Shown one piece after another: positions 1 to 8,480 of a DNA stretch of 64,000 nt (positions within the stretch are counted from its first letter, which is position 1; every line of letters starts with the position of its first letter). The position numbers and the translations under genes are program-made. A model generated the notes under the pieces. That model did no database searches, was not told the DNA's origin, and saw only the letters and a program-made list of their open reading frames with translations. Location: assembly GCA_040219575.1 (NCBI GenBank), contig JAVJSD010000034.1, positions 1 to 64,000 of the forward strand, written 5' to 3'. The DNA comes from JAVJSD01 sp040219575 (lineage in GTDB: Bacteria > Planctomycetota > Planctomycetia > Pirellulales > Pirellulaceae).

Positions 1-1
1 A

Positions 2-124
2 CTGGCCTTGATGGTTTTGCAGCGCGACACTTCCTCCAAAGGGAGCCTCCGCGGCAAACGACTGCAAGCCGGCTGGAACGAGGACTTCCTGGAACGGATT
101 CTGTGCGGATTCTCCGGGGATTAA
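2..124 (+). CDS. C-terminal end of an ISAs1-like transposase (partial)
   Basis: An open frame enters from the left edge and ends at TAA 122-124, leaving 40 residues. The tail contains GKRLQAGWNEDFLERIL. This resembles the C-terminus of ISAs1-family DDE transposases, which typically end with a K-x-K-R-x-K-A-G-W-D-x-x-Y/F-L-x-x-L pattern. The catalytic part lies outside the window, so intactness cannot be judged. The family call rests only on this short tail. Confidence 0.55.
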   Translation: MALMVLQRDTSSKGSLRGKRLQAGWNEDFLERILCGFSGD

Positions 125-431
125 GATGCGATTGCCCTGCCGTGGACGATGCTCCGACCCATGCTATCGTGACCGTCGACCGGAAAGGCTCCTGCGATTC
201 GTCGAGCGGACGAGACTCTTGCGGCCCGGCGAGAAAAATCGCCGGACGGAACCGTTGGCGCTGGCGGGAGAGAAGAAAACCAGCCAACTACTCCGGGAGC
301 GTAACAATCGCCCGCCGCGCGGTCAACTGTCTCACATTGTGTCGAATCCGTGAACCGCCGGGCTATCCCCGCGCAGGCGGCGATTGGTACACGCGTGGCG
401 CTGGGATAAACCCAGCGGCGCCGTGCTTCCC
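125..431. other. Gene-free gap after the transposase tail
   Basis: About 300 bases separate the transposase stop from the convergent lysA stop. Short frames on both strands have no recognisable protein character. The right end of the insertion sequence may lie here, but I could not identify a terminal inverted repeat because the left end is missing. Confidence 0.4.
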
Positions 432-1700
432 TTACAGCGACTCGCCGCGGATCAGGTCGTCGAACGTCTGCCGGGCGCGGACCACCCGCGCGGCGCCCTC
501 CTCGATCAGCACCTCCGCCGGCATCGGCTTCGAGTTGTAGTTCGAGGCCATCACGAACCCATAAGCGCCGGCGCATTCGATCACCAGCAGGTCGCCGACT
601 TTCGCGGCGGGCAGTTTCCGCGTGCAGACGAACCCGCCTTCCTGCTGCGTGAAGATGTCGCCCGATTCGCACAGCGGGCCGCCCACCACGACATCGGCCT
701 CGCCGCGCTCGGTGCGACCGTCGCGCGGCGCGATCGCCATCGGATGGTAGGCGCCGTAGAGGATCGGTCGGGCGAGATGGTTGAAGCCCGTGTCGAGCAG
801 ATAAAACGTGTTGCCGCCCATCTTCTTGACCGCCCGGATTTCGCTGACGAGGTAGCCGCACTCCGCCACGAGAAAGCGGCCCGGTTCGATCTCCAGCGAA
901 ACGGCATGGCCGAATTCATTCTGCAGCCGCTGCCGCGAGGCGTCCCAAAGTTGGAAGTAGGCGTCGATATCGACGTACGTGTCTTCCTCCCGGTAGCGTG
1001 TGGGAAGCCCGCCGCCGGCGCTGATCGACGTGACGGTGCGTCCCACGGCCAGCGCGGTCTGCTCCATGGCGCTGCACACCTGCGAGAGGTGCTCCAGGTC
1101 GGTTCCCGAACCGATGTGCATGTGGATGCCGGTGACGCCTAAACCGTGCCGATCGGCGCGTTGCAGGCAGTCGTCGAGCTGCTCGTGCCAGATGCCGTGC
1201 TTCGACTGCTCGCCGCCGGTGTTGGTCTTCTGGCTGTGGCCGTGTCCGAAGCCGGGGTTGATCCGCAGCGTGATGTTCCGCCCCGGCGCGGCCTCGCCGA
1301 GTTGGTCGATCATGTCGGGCGAGCCGCAGTTGACCGGGACGTCGTTCTCCACCACCATCGCCAACGCCTCGCGGTCGAAGATGTCGGCCGTGTAGACGAT
1401 TTGCGGCGGCTCCTGATTCAACTCGTAGCCGACCTTCAGCGCCCGCTGAATCTCGCCCGCGCTGACCGCATCGACCACCACGCCCTGCCGGCGCATGAGG
1501 TTGAGCACGGCCAGGTTCGAGTTGGCCTTCTGGGCGTAGCGAATGACGTCGAACGCCTTCAGCTGCTGGATCTTCTCGACGATCCGCGCGGCGTCGTAGA
1601 TATAGCTCGGCGTGCCGAACTGCTGGGCGAGCTGAACCACCGGCAGTCCGGCGATCTCGGTGCGAATCGTGGAAAACGTGGGGGCGGCGGGGGTGCTCAT
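432..1700 (-). CDS. lysA: Diaminopimelate decarboxylase
   Basis: This is the last enzyme of lysine biosynthesis, a PLP-dependent fold-III decarboxylase that converts meso-diaminopimelate to L-lysine and CO2 in the cytoplasm. The 422-residue product has the usual length. Visible motifs are YAQKANSN (PLP lysine K58), HMHIGSG in the barrel, the EPGR segment that contacts phosphate, GGPLCESGD with the active-site Cys contributed across the dimer, and a C-terminal AGAYGFVMASNYN. The start is ATG 1698-1700 (MSTPAAPTF). The frame stays open upstream, but that extension has no family similarity. The gene is divergent from the DUF6807 gene with 274 bases between the starts. No dapF or other lysine gene is adjacent. 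Confidence 0.95.
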   Translation of the reverse strand: MSTPAAPTFSTIRTEIAGLPVVQLAQQFGTPSYIYDAARIVEKIQQLKAFDVIRYAQKANSNLAVLNLMRRQGVVVDAVSAGEIQRALKVGYELNQEPPQIVYTADIFDREALAMVVENDVPVNCGSPDMIDQLGEAAPGRNITLRINPGFGHGHSQKTNTGGEQSKHGIWHEQLDDCLQRADRHGLGVTGIHMHIGSGTDLEHLSQVCSAMEQTALAVGRTVTSISAGGGLPTRYREEDTYVDIDAYFQLWDASRQRLQNEFGHAVSLEIEPGRFLVAECGYLVSEIRAVKKMGGNTFYLLDTGFNHLARPILYGAYHPMAIAPRDGRTERGEADVVVGGPLCESGDIFTQQEGGFVCTRKLPAAKVGDLLVIECAGAYGFVMASNYNSKPMPAEVLIEEGAARVVRARQTFDDLIRGESL

Positions 1701-1974
1701 GGGGCTCACACGAATCAAAAACAAGGACTTTCCCAGGAGCCGCGGAGCTTGTCCCCGCGGCTCGCGGCGGTTGGTATCGAATCCCTCCCTCGGCTTCGCT
1801 GGACGGCGGCGGAGAGACCTTCTGCACGGTAATCCATCGATGCAGCGGAGAGAAGTGGACGAGCGGCGATTTCCAAACGAAGGCGGCCGTTGGATTGGCG
1901 AACGTCGTGCGTAGTAGATACGATCAAGACATCGGATACGGTCACCAATCCAAATCAACGTGGGGAACGCGCCA

Positions 1975-3048
1975 ATGGCTCGATTCGCTGTCGCCTTGTG
2001 TCTGATGGGCCTCTCGTCGACGACGGCTTTGGCCGGCGAGAAACCGATCATGCTGGCCGTTTCCGACGACGACGGCGTGCTGCTCAAGGAGGGGGATGCC
2101 AAGATCCTCTACTACCAGCGAGCGCCCAAGTCGCTCGAGGGAAAATGGGAGCGGGCCGGCTACGTCCACCCGCTGTACGATCTCGACGGCCGGGTGCTGA
2201 GCGAGGACTTTCCCGAAGACCATCGCCATCATCGCGGCGTGTTCTGGGCCTGGCACCAGATCTGGGTGGGAGATCAAAACGCCGGCGACGGCTGGGCGAT
2301 CAACGGCCTATCGTGGAACGTGGTGGAAGCGGACGGAGTGCCCGTCCTGGGCGACGCCGTTGCCATGCGCGCCAAGGTGCTCTGGCTATCGCATCGTTTG
2401 CAGGACCAGGGCGGCGAGCCCTTGCCGATCGTCGAGGAATCCACCACCATCGTCGCGCACCGCGCCAACTCGAACACAAGGCTGATCGACTTCCACATTT
2501 CACTGACAGCACTCGTCGACGATGTGCGGATCGGCGGATCGGAAGACGCCAAAGGCTACGGCGGGTTTTCGCCGCGGATTCGTCTGCCGGAAGACGTGCG
2601 GTTTCTCAGCCGCCGGGGCCAACTCCAGCCGCAGACCACTTCGCTGGAAGGTGGGCCATGGCTTGATTGTGTCGGTTCGTTCGGCGACGACGGCAAACCG
2701 AGCGGTCTGGCGATCCTCTGCCATCCGTCGCTGCCCGATTTCCCGCAGCGGTGGATCATTCGCGCGCGGCGGAGCATGCAGAACGCGATGTACCCGGGCC
2801 GCGAGCCGATCGAACTTTCGAAAGACAAACCGCTCGTGCTGCGCTACCGACTGGTGGTTCATCGCGGCGACACGGCGCACGCCGAGATCGACAAGCTGCA
2901 AAAGCAATACGAGCGTGAGGCGACGGCAACACTAGGTTGGGACGAACACACAAGCACGCAGCACAAGCACGCAGCGCAAGCAAGGCGACTTCGAGGGCGT
3001 CGACGCAACTCTCTCGCTCGCGCTTCGTGTTTGTATCGGCGACAGTAG
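1975..3048 (+). CDS. Secreted DUF6807 (PmoA-like) protein
   Basis: A 357-residue exported protein with signal peptide MARFAVALCLMGLSSTTALA. The mature part has the DUF6807/PmoA-family hallmarks: FPEDHRHHRGVFWAWHQIW near the N-terminus, a WLDCVG segment and a late SLPDFPQRWIIR segment. Family members are secreted planctomycete proteins of unproven function, possibly acting on carbohydrate; they are not methane monooxygenase subunits. ATG 1975 is preferred over the upstream GTG at 1960 because it begins the signal peptide. The family normally ends near HAEIDKLQKQYER. Here about 35 basic, low-complexity residues follow. They are encoded by a 13-bp tandem repeat and an inverted repeat (2949-3034), so the gene end appears overrun by an intergenic repeat element. 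Confidence 0.82.
   Translation: MARFAVALCLMGLSSTTALAGEKPIMLAVSDDDGVLLKEGDAKILYYQRAPKSLEGKWERAGYVHPLYDLDGRVLSEDFPEDHRHHRGVFWAWHQIWVGDQNAGDGWAINGLSWNVVEADGVPVLGDAVAMRAKVLWLSHRLQDQGGEPLPIVEESTTIVAHRANSNTRLIDFHISLTALVDDVRIGGSEDAKGYGGFSPRIRLPEDVRFLSRRGQLQPQTTSLEGGPWLDCVGSFGDDGKPSGLAILCHPSLPDFPQRWIIRARRSMQNAMYPGREPIELSKDKPLVLRYRLVVHRGDTAHAEIDKLQKQYEREATATLGWDEHTSTQHKHAAQARRLRGRRRNSLARASCLYRRQ
2949..3034. repeat. Repeat element forming the 3' end of the DUF6807 gene
   Basis: A perfect 13-bp tandem duplication (CACAAGCACGCAG, at 2949-2961 and 2962-2974) runs into an inverted repeat. Left arm 2963-2984 matches the reverse complement of 3011-3034 at 18 of 22 positions. The arms resemble the palindrome at 26532-26594 (shared AAGCACG..GCGC.AGCGAG pattern). 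Here the element lies inside the reading frame. Confidence 0.7.
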
Positions 3049-3063
3049 TTTAGACTTCAGCGT

Positions 3064-3082
3064 CCGACGCTGGCAGCGTCGG
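3064..3082. repeat. Small perfect hairpin, possible terminator
   Basis: CCGACGCT-GGC-AGCGTCGG is a perfect 8-bp stem with a 3-base loop. It sits between the DUF6807 stop and the next ribosome-binding site. There is no T-tract, so rho-independent termination is doubtful. It may instead be another member of the intergenic palindromes in this window. Confidence 0.6.
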
Positions 3083-3097
3083 CTACGGAGACAGCGG

Positions 3098-3877
3098 ATG
3101 ATTCGGCGACTGCTCTCTTTTGCCATTCCCATGGCGGCGCTGCTGTCCGGCGATGCGCTGCGCGGCGACGAGTGGGGCGATCTCACCGGCCGATTCGTGT
3201 ACGACGGGGCGCCCCCGATCCGCAAGTTGATTCCCTTGTCGAAAGAAGCGGTCTGCCTGACGCGACCGGTCGTCGATGAGTCGCTTGTCGTGGGCGCCTC
3301 GGGCGGCGTCGAGAATATCGTGGTGTACGTGCGCGTCGCGCCGGGGGAAGACCCGCCGCCGGTGCATCCCTCGTATGTCATGCACGCCGAAGACAAGGTG
3401 GAGCTACGGGAGAAAGACTGCCGCTTCGAGCCGCGCGTGGTGCTGCTGCGCACCTCGCAGTCGCTGGTCACGCGCAGCTTCGACGATTTCGGACACATTC
3501 CGAGAATCGACGGCTTTCGCAACGTGCAAGTCGGCGCCGTCATTCCGGCCGGCAATACCCAAACGCATGCGTTCCCGCTCGAGGAACCCGTGCCGGCGCC
3601 CGTCTCCTGCTCGGTCCATCCCTGGATGCAGGCCTGGCTGCTGGTCCGCGACAGCCCCTACTTCGCCGTCACCGACGAGCGCGGCAAGTTCACGATCCGC
3701 AACCTGCCCGCCGGCGAGTGGACGTTTCAGTTCTGGCACGAGAAGGCCGGCTACCTGCAGCAGGTGACGATCGACGGCGCCGAGCGCCAGTGGCGGAAAG
3801 GGCGCGTGCGCCTGACCATCGAGGCGGGGGAGAATGATCTGGGCACGATACGGCTGCGGCCGGAAGTCTTCCAATAG
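3098..3877 (+). CDS. Secreted carboxypeptidase-regulatory-like / cupredoxin-like protein
   Basis: A 259-residue exported protein with a cleavable signal (MIRRLLSFAIPMAALLSGDA). Residues about 26-200 resemble the planctomycete family that combines a plastocyanin-like beta-sandwich with a carboxypeptidase regulatory-like domain. The segment PVSCSVHPWMQAWLLV has a C-x2-H-x2-M arrangement reminiscent of a type-1 copper site. It is followed by a typical regulatory-like stretch, FAVTDERGKFTIRNLPAGEW. A good GGAGA site precedes ATG 3098. It is downstream of, and co-oriented with, the DUF6807 gene. Copper binding is inference and the function is unknown. Confidence 0.7.
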   Translation: MIRRLLSFAIPMAALLSGDALRGDEWGDLTGRFVYDGAPPIRKLIPLSKEAVCLTRPVVDESLVVGASGGVENIVVYVRVAPGEDPPPVHPSYVMHAEDKVELREKDCRFEPRVVLLRTSQSLVTRSFDDFGHIPRIDGFRNVQVGAVIPAGNTQTHAFPLEEPVPAPVSCSVHPWMQAWLLVRDSPYFAVTDERGKFTIRNLPAGEWTFQFWHEKAGYLQQVTIDGAERQWRKGRVRLTIEAGENDLGTIRLRPEVFQ

Positions 3878-3936
3878 CCGCAACGCCTCCGCTGATTGAC
3901 GCCTGCATTGTCAATGCCGACGATGGAGCGAAGAAT

Positions 3937-4157
3937 GCCGTTAAACGAGTCGATCGTAATGGAGGCTTGACATTGAAATTGCAGGCTCCAAGAAACACAT
4001 TACTCGAATGCGCGCGAGCCACGCGCAAGTTGAGAAACTCAGCACGGCGCAGCCGGACCAAAAAGACAAAGGCAGGCTAACCGCTGAGGAACGCCATTCA
4101 ATTTGAATCTTCCGACATTAGCGTCTGATCAGCGTTCATCAGCGGTTCGCCTTTGTC
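3937..4157. repeat. Intergenic repeats between two exported-protein genes
   Basis: The 520-base gap 3878-4401 contains no supported gene. GCCGTTAAACGA at 3937-3948 matches the right edge of the large palindrome at 18406-18511. An imperfect inverted repeat then has arms at 4065-4094 and 4132-4157; both hold GACAAAGGC, then ACCGCTGA, then GAACGC. These are dispersed intergenic elements rather than operators of the neighbouring gene. Confidence 0.6.
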
Positions 4158-4401
4158 TTCGTTTGCTCCCGGCATCCTTGGTCCGTGTAAGATAAAGTTT
4201 TGTTGATGAAAGGTTGATTACCCGCAAAACATCGATCGCCGCAACAACCTTCTATTCAACAACTTACGGCGACTTGTCGCGAACAGTTCCGCCTCGGCGT
4301 CTTGCAGTCTGGGCGATTTGTGCCATCTTTGCGGGTCGGGTCGCCAGGATTGTGCCGACGACGAGAACCACGAGCAGAACGGATCACCGGGAGTTGCCAA
4401 C

Positions 4402-4857
4402 ATGACATCCATCCTTCGAGTTTCCCTGGGCGCCTTGACGATTGTGGCCCTGTCGGCCGTCGCTGCTCAAGCCAAGCAGGAAACAATCAACACCCCGGCC
4501 AAGGCGACCGCGGCGGAGTCGAGCAGCGCCTCGCACGGCGCCGACCCCAGTTGCTGCGCGCCGCCCCCCAAGTGCCGCCCGCGCTGCATCAGCTACAAGC
4601 ATCATCTCACGCTGCGCAAGACCTGCTGCACCTGCAAGACGATCAAGGTCGTGCTGCAGGTGTACGATCCCTGTTGCTGTTGCTGCGTTGATGTGCCGGT
4701 CTGCCTTCCCGCCTGCTGCTGCGACACCCCCTGCAAGTCGGCCCGCGGCGGACTGATCGCCCGGGGCGTGACCACCTTCACCTGGAACTGCGGCTACAAG
4801 GTGCGCGTGGTGATGGGGCCGCAAGGCAACCTGGTCGTGCACAGTTATGGTCGGTAG
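4402..4857 (+). CDS. Cysteine-rich exported protein
   Basis: A 151-residue protein with signal peptide MTSILRVSLGALTIVALSA ending at AQA. The mature part holds about 18 cysteines in CC, CCC and one CCCCC cluster (DPCCCCCVDVPVC, PACCCDTPC). It ends in a cysteine-poor domain, ARGVTTFTWNCGYKVRVVM. The start is ATG 4402 behind GGGAG; the frame is open upstream but has no signal sequence. The clusters could bind metal or form a disulfide-rich extracellular structure. I do not recognise a named family. It is a single gene, co-oriented with the ABC ATPase 200 bases downstream. Confidence 0.7.
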   Translation: MTSILRVSLGALTIVALSAVAAQAKQETINTPAKATAAESSSASHGADPSCCAPPPKCRPRCISYKHHLTLRKTCCTCKTIKVVLQVYDPCCCCCVDVPVCLPACCCDTPCKSARGGLIARGVTTFTWNCGYKVRVVMGPQGNLVVHSYGR

Positions 4858-5054
4858 AGCCTGCGGCGGGTGAGTCGTGAGTAGGTGAGTGGTGAGTGGA
4901 AGCCGCGTTTTTCGCGGTTGGCCGGCGGTTCACTGTCGACCAATTTTGCAGCGACTCACATTTCTCGACAGGGGCTTTCTCGATAGGGGCGACAAGCCGC
5001 AAGGGCCGCCCGGAACCTTCCCGTTGACGGCCGGCGCTTCTATAATCGCGCATC

Positions 5055-6086
5055 ATGGCCATCATCGAAATCGAAGGGCTCGCCAAGAGTTACCGCGTCT
5101 ATCAGAAGAAAGAGGGGCTGTGGGCCTCGCTGGGCGGACTGTTCCATCGCGAGTATCGCGAAGTGCAGGCGGTCAAGGGAATCGACCTGACCGTCGAGCA
5201 GGGCGAATTCGTGGCGTTTCTCGGTCCCAACGGGGCGGGCAAGACGACCACGTTGAAGCTGTTGTCGGGCGTCGTCAGCCCCAGTGGCGGCACGGCCCGC
5301 GTGATGGGCTTTGCGCCCTGGAAGCGTGAGAACGCCTATCGCCGCCGCTTCGCGCTGGTGATGGGCCAGAAGAATCAACTCTGGTGGGACCTGCCGGCCC
5401 AGGAGTCGTTCCGCCTGCATCAGCAGATCTACCGCATCGAGCCGGAACGGTTTCAAGCGACGGTCGACGAATTGACCGACTTGCTCGACATCCGGCGGTT
5501 GTTGAAGCAACCGGTCCGCGAACTGTCGCTCGGCGAGCGGATGAAGATGGAGTTGACCGCCGCCCTGCTGCATTCGCCCGAGGTGCTGTTCCTCGACGAA
5601 CCGACGATCGGCCTGGACGTGATCGCGCAGCACAAAATTCAGCAGTTCCTGAAGTTCTACCAGGAGAAGCGGCAGATCACGATTCTGTTGACGAGCCATT
5701 ACATGAAGGACGTGGCGGCGCTCTGCCGGCGCGTGGTGGTGATCGCCAAGGGAATCATCATCTACGACGGGTCGCTGAGCGGCATCGTCGATCAGTTCAG
5801 CGGCGACAAGGTGGTCACGCTGCAAGTCGCCGACGACGTTTCGGCCGACGACTTCCACCAGTACGGCCGCGTGCTCGAGGTTCTCTCGCCGAAGGTGAAG
5901 CTGAAGATCCCCCGCACGGAGGTGGCCAAGGCGCTGGCGGCGATTTTGGCGCGGCATATGATCGAAGACGTTGTGGTGGAGGATCCGCCGCTGGAGGAAG
6001 TCATCGCCGAGGTCTTCGCCCAGGCGGCCCAGGACGAGTCGCAGGCCGACGAATCCGCCGAACAACCGATTGCGGCCGGGGAATAG
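5055..6086 (+). CDS. ABC-2 type transporter ATP-binding protein
   Basis: A cytoplasmic ATPase subunit of an ABC exporter, 343 residues. Walker A GPNGAGKT is at 57-64, Q-loop glutamines are near 105-108, the signature LSLGE at 157-161, Walker B LFLDEP at 178-183 and the switch histidine at 215 (TSHYMKD). About 110 residues follow the nucleotide-binding domain, a C-terminal accessory region ending in an acidic tail. The N-terminal insert between the first strand and Walker A (KKEGLWASLGGLFHRE) is typical of the ATPase subclass that pairs with two ABC-2 (DUF990-like) permeases. No permease is adjacent on either side, so the membrane partner must be encoded elsewhere. The substrate is unknown. 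Confidence 0.85.
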   Translation: MAIIEIEGLAKSYRVYQKKEGLWASLGGLFHREYREVQAVKGIDLTVEQGEFVAFLGPNGAGKTTTLKLLSGVVSPSGGTARVMGFAPWKRENAYRRRFALVMGQKNQLWWDLPAQESFRLHQQIYRIEPERFQATVDELTDLLDIRRLLKQPVRELSLGERMKMELTAALLHSPEVLFLDEPTIGLDVIAQHKIQQFLKFYQEKRQITILLTSHYMKDVAALCRRVVVIAKGIIIYDGSLSGIVDQFSGDKVVTLQVADDVSADDFHQYGRVLEVLSPKVKLKIPRTEVAKALAAILARHMIEDVVVEDPPLEEVIAEVFAQAAQDESQADESAEQPIAAGE

Positions 6087-6109
6087 CGGTTCGGCTCCTG
6101 CCGGCGCTT

Positions 6110-6955
6110 CTACAAATCCAACACGCGCGTGATGCGGGGGGCGCCGTACTCCGCGCCGCCGGTGATGCAGTGCACGTTCGCCAACGGCCGCGTTTCGCCG
6201 TCGCCGTGCGTGTGCCCGCAGAGCACCGTAAGTTCTTGGTCGGCGCGACTCTCCATCACTTCCAGAATCGCCTCGCCCATCGCCTGGCAGGTGAAGTGCG
6301 GGGCCCATTCGTCGTCGCTGATCTGGCCCTCGTGCCAGCAGGCCTCGCGCCACGGCGGCACGTGGGTCAGCAGCACGACGTGCGGAAAACGCGCCAGCGC
6401 CTCGGGCAGCACGCGGCGAATGTGGGCCGCGGCGGCGTCGCCCAGCGCATGCAGCAGCGGCCAGCGCTGCATTTTGTTCACGCCCGCGAGTTCGTCGATC
6501 AGTTTGTAGTCGTTCATCATCACCAGCGAGTGCTCGTAGTCGCCGATGCGGGCGTCGGCCCAGCCATCGTGCCCGACCAGCCCCACTTCGCTGCTGAGCG
6601 GAAACCAGGCCGACTCGGTGAGGTAGTGCAGGCGTGGGCGTCGCCGGCAGACGTCCTGCGCGATGCGGCGGACGCCGGCGATCGAGCCGAAGTAGAAGTC
6701 GTGATTGCCGAGCACGAAGTACACGTCGGCGTCGAGCGACTGGTCGATCCGCTCGAGGTGCGCCTCGAGATGATGCGCTTCGCCGATGTCGCCGCTGATC
6801 AACACGGCCGCCGGCGAGTTCTCCCGCACGCTTTGCAGGAAGGCGTCGATCGCCTGGTCGTCGAGGAAGTTGAGATGAATATCCGTCAACCAGACGACGC
6901 GCGTCATTTCCCGTACGGCGGGCGGTTCCGCGGCGGACTCAGGAAGATTGCTCAT
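6110..6955 (-). CDS. Calcineurin-like metallophosphoesterase
   Basis: A 281-residue cytoplasmic phosphoesterase of the calcineurin-like superfamily. The metal-binding blocks are in order: DIH (D25, H27), SGD (D56), GNHD (83-86), THVPP and GHTHGD near the C-terminus. The start is ATG at 6953-6955; ATG 6907 (MTRVVWLTDIH) is an alternative that would also keep the whole domain, and a TTG at 6979 is less likely. The gene converges on the ABC ATPase with 23 bases between the stops. The substrate cannot be inferred from context. Confidence 0.85.
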   Translation of the reverse strand: MSNLPESAAEPPAVREMTRVVWLTDIHLNFLDDQAIDAFLQSVRENSPAAVLISGDIGEAHHLEAHLERIDQSLDADVYFVLGNHDFYFGSIAGVRRIAQDVCRRRPRLHYLTESAWFPLSSEVGLVGHDGWADARIGDYEHSLVMMNDYKLIDELAGVNKMQRWPLLHALGDAAAAHIRRVLPEALARFPHVVLLTHVPPWREACWHEGQISDDEWAPHFTCQAMGEAILEVMESRADQELTVLCGHTHGDGETRPLANVHCITGGAEYGAPRITRVLDL

Positions 6956-7022
6956 CGCGTCCGATTTCCATTTCCGCAAAACAACCGTTCGCCATGCGCG
7001 CCGGCCGCGCGCATTTCCGGGG

Positions 7023-7158
7023 AGTCCGCAGATGACGCAGATTTCCGCAGATATTTGAGAACCGATTTAGTGTATTCTTCTTGATTTGGCAAACGGTCAA
7101 GGAAACCGTTGGCTGGCACTGCATGATCGTCTGCGGCAATCTGCGTCATCTGCGGACT
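7023..7158. repeat. Long inverted repeat
   Basis: Arms 7023-7052 and 7127-7158 pair almost perfectly. The left arm reads AGTCCGCAGATGACGCAG and continues TTTCCGCAGA; the right arm is its complement with about two differences. The arms flank 74 AT-richer bases. The element lies in the gap 6956-7428, which has no supported gene. Confidence 0.75.
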
Positions 7159-7183
7159 ACCTCGGTTCCGGCGACGCCGGGCT

Positions 7184-7248
7184 GTGTTCCATCCGTGGAT
7201 CCAGATCAACAACAGGCTCCGGCCACGGATGAAACACGGATGGAACAC
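7184..7248. repeat. Perfect 14-bp inverted repeat
   Basis: GTGTTCCATCCGTG (7184-7197) is perfectly complemented at 7235-7248 across a 37-base loop. It is directly adjacent to the preceding long inverted repeat but unrelated to it in sequence. Confidence 0.75.
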
Positions 7249-7415
7249 GAAGACCAGGAAAACAGAGAAGAAGCGTGCCTCGTCAAACGAATCTTCATGT
7301 GGCGGGCTGCCAAGAATACCATAAACACCGAAATTGTTGACATGCGAGGCGAAATGCCGAATCATGAAGCGTTGGCTCGTTCTGAGTCATGGCGACATTC
7401 GTGGTTTCCGCCAGT

Positions 7416-7420
7416 GGAGG
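7416..7420 (+). promoter_or_regulatory. Ribosome-binding site deciding a GTG start
   Basis: GGAGG lies 8 bases before GTG 7429. It fixes the start of the Tat-exported gene despite a long upstream open frame. Confidence 0.75.
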
Positions 7421-7428
7421 GCTGTGCA

Positions 7429-8454
7429 GTGCAGGTGACACGCCGCCATGTGTTGGCCGCCGGTTCGGGCGTCTTGCTCTCGCAACTGGCCCGTGGTCCC
7501 AGTTTCGCCGCCGAGCGGGGCATCGTCGAGTTCACGGAGCGTTCGGAGCGATCGATCCGCCGCGGCACCGATTGGTTGATGAAGACGTTCAACCGCGACA
7601 ACGGCTGCGGCGTCGACATCGGCACCTACTCCGACATCAGTTGCACGGCGGTGGTCGGCCTGGCGCTGATGTCGCAGGGCAGTTCGCCGATCGACGGGCC
7701 GCACAACGACATGGTCCGCAAATGCATCGCCCACGTGCTCGACTGCGTCCGCGACAGCCGTTTCCAGATCAATCTCAACACGCAAGTCCGGGCCGACTTG
7801 TGCGGTTACGCCGACCATCACTTCGCGGCCCTGTTTCTGAGCGCCGCATTGGGCCAGGGACAGCAGGTGAAGGAGATTCAGCAGGCGCTGGTGAAGCTGG
7901 TCGACGTGATCGGCGCCGGGCAAAACCGCGCCGGCCACTGGGGCCAGGGGCGCTATCCGCGGTTGGCGGCCGTCACCGGTTGGTGCAGCTTGCGGGGCGC
8001 GCATTTTTCCGGCATCAAGGTCAACGCCTCGATGGAGACCACGGCCAAGTACCTGTTGCAGCAAATGCAGGCGCAAGGCCGCGGCCCCGGCGCGGTGTTC
8101 CCCACGGCGGCCGGCATCCGCGTGTTGTACGCGCTGGGCATGGAGAAGCACGAGGTGGCGCAGCGCGCCTTCGACGAGGCGCTGAAACAGGCCAAGAGTT
8201 ATTTCCCCCGCTTCAACCAGTTCGGCGGCGAGCAGTACCTCGCCTTCCAGTACATCAACGAGGCGATGCTGCAGGAAGCCGGCCCGTACTGGAATCAGTG
8301 GTTTCCCGTCGTCCGCGACAAGCTGATCGACGTGCAGAACGCCGACGGCAGTTGGCTCGGCCACAGTTGCATCGTCAGCCGCACCTTCTGCACCGCCTGC
8401 TCGCTGCTGGTGCTCACCTCGCCCAATCGCTACCTGCCGATCACGCAGGTGTGA
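7429..8454 (+). CDS. Tat-exported prenyltransferase/squalene-cyclase-fold protein
   Basis: A 341-residue protein starting MQVTRRHVLAAGSGVLLSQL, a twin-arginine-like leader ending near SFA-AER. The mature part is a set of alpha/alpha-barrel repeats of the prenyltransferase/squalene oxidase type: NRAGHWGQGRYPRLAAVTGWCSL, and near the end DVQNADGSWLGHSC followed by a TAC segment. Planctomycete proteins of this kind are numerous and of unknown substrate; they lack the DxDD or QW signature needed to claim terpene cyclase activity. The next gene starts 26 bases after the stop on the same strand. Confidence 0.72.
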   Translation: MQVTRRHVLAAGSGVLLSQLARGPSFAAERGIVEFTERSERSIRRGTDWLMKTFNRDNGCGVDIGTYSDISCTAVVGLALMSQGSSPIDGPHNDMVRKCIAHVLDCVRDSRFQINLNTQVRADLCGYADHHFAALFLSAALGQGQQVKEIQQALVKLVDVIGAGQNRAGHWGQGRYPRLAAVTGWCSLRGAHFSGIKVNASMETTAKYLLQQMQAQGRGPGAVFPTAAGIRVLYALGMEKHEVAQRAFDEALKQAKSYFPRFNQFGGEQYLAFQYINEAMLQEAGPYWNQWFPVVRDKLIDVQNADGSWLGHSCIVSRTFCTACSLLVLTSPNRYLPITQV

Positions 8455-8468
8455 GGCCGGGCGCACGC

Positions 8469-8473
8469 GGAGG
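8469..8473 (+). promoter_or_regulatory. Ribosome-binding site deciding a TTG start
   Basis: GGAGG is 7 bases before TTG 8481 and supports that codon over the internal ATG at 8511. Confidence 0.65.
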
Positions 8474-8480
8474 ACCGAGT

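Noticed and set aside
1701..2102. N-terminal extension of lysA
   Set aside because: The frame is open to 2102, but the extra residues do not match the family, and the upstream part overlaps the divergent DUF6807 gene.
3064..3082. Rho-independent terminator
   Set aside because: The stem is perfect but there is no T-tract on either side, so it is listed only as a hairpin.
5055..6086. ABC transporter operon
   Set aside because: No membrane-spanning permease gene exists on either side; the neighbours are an exported Cys-rich protein and a convergent phosphoesterase.
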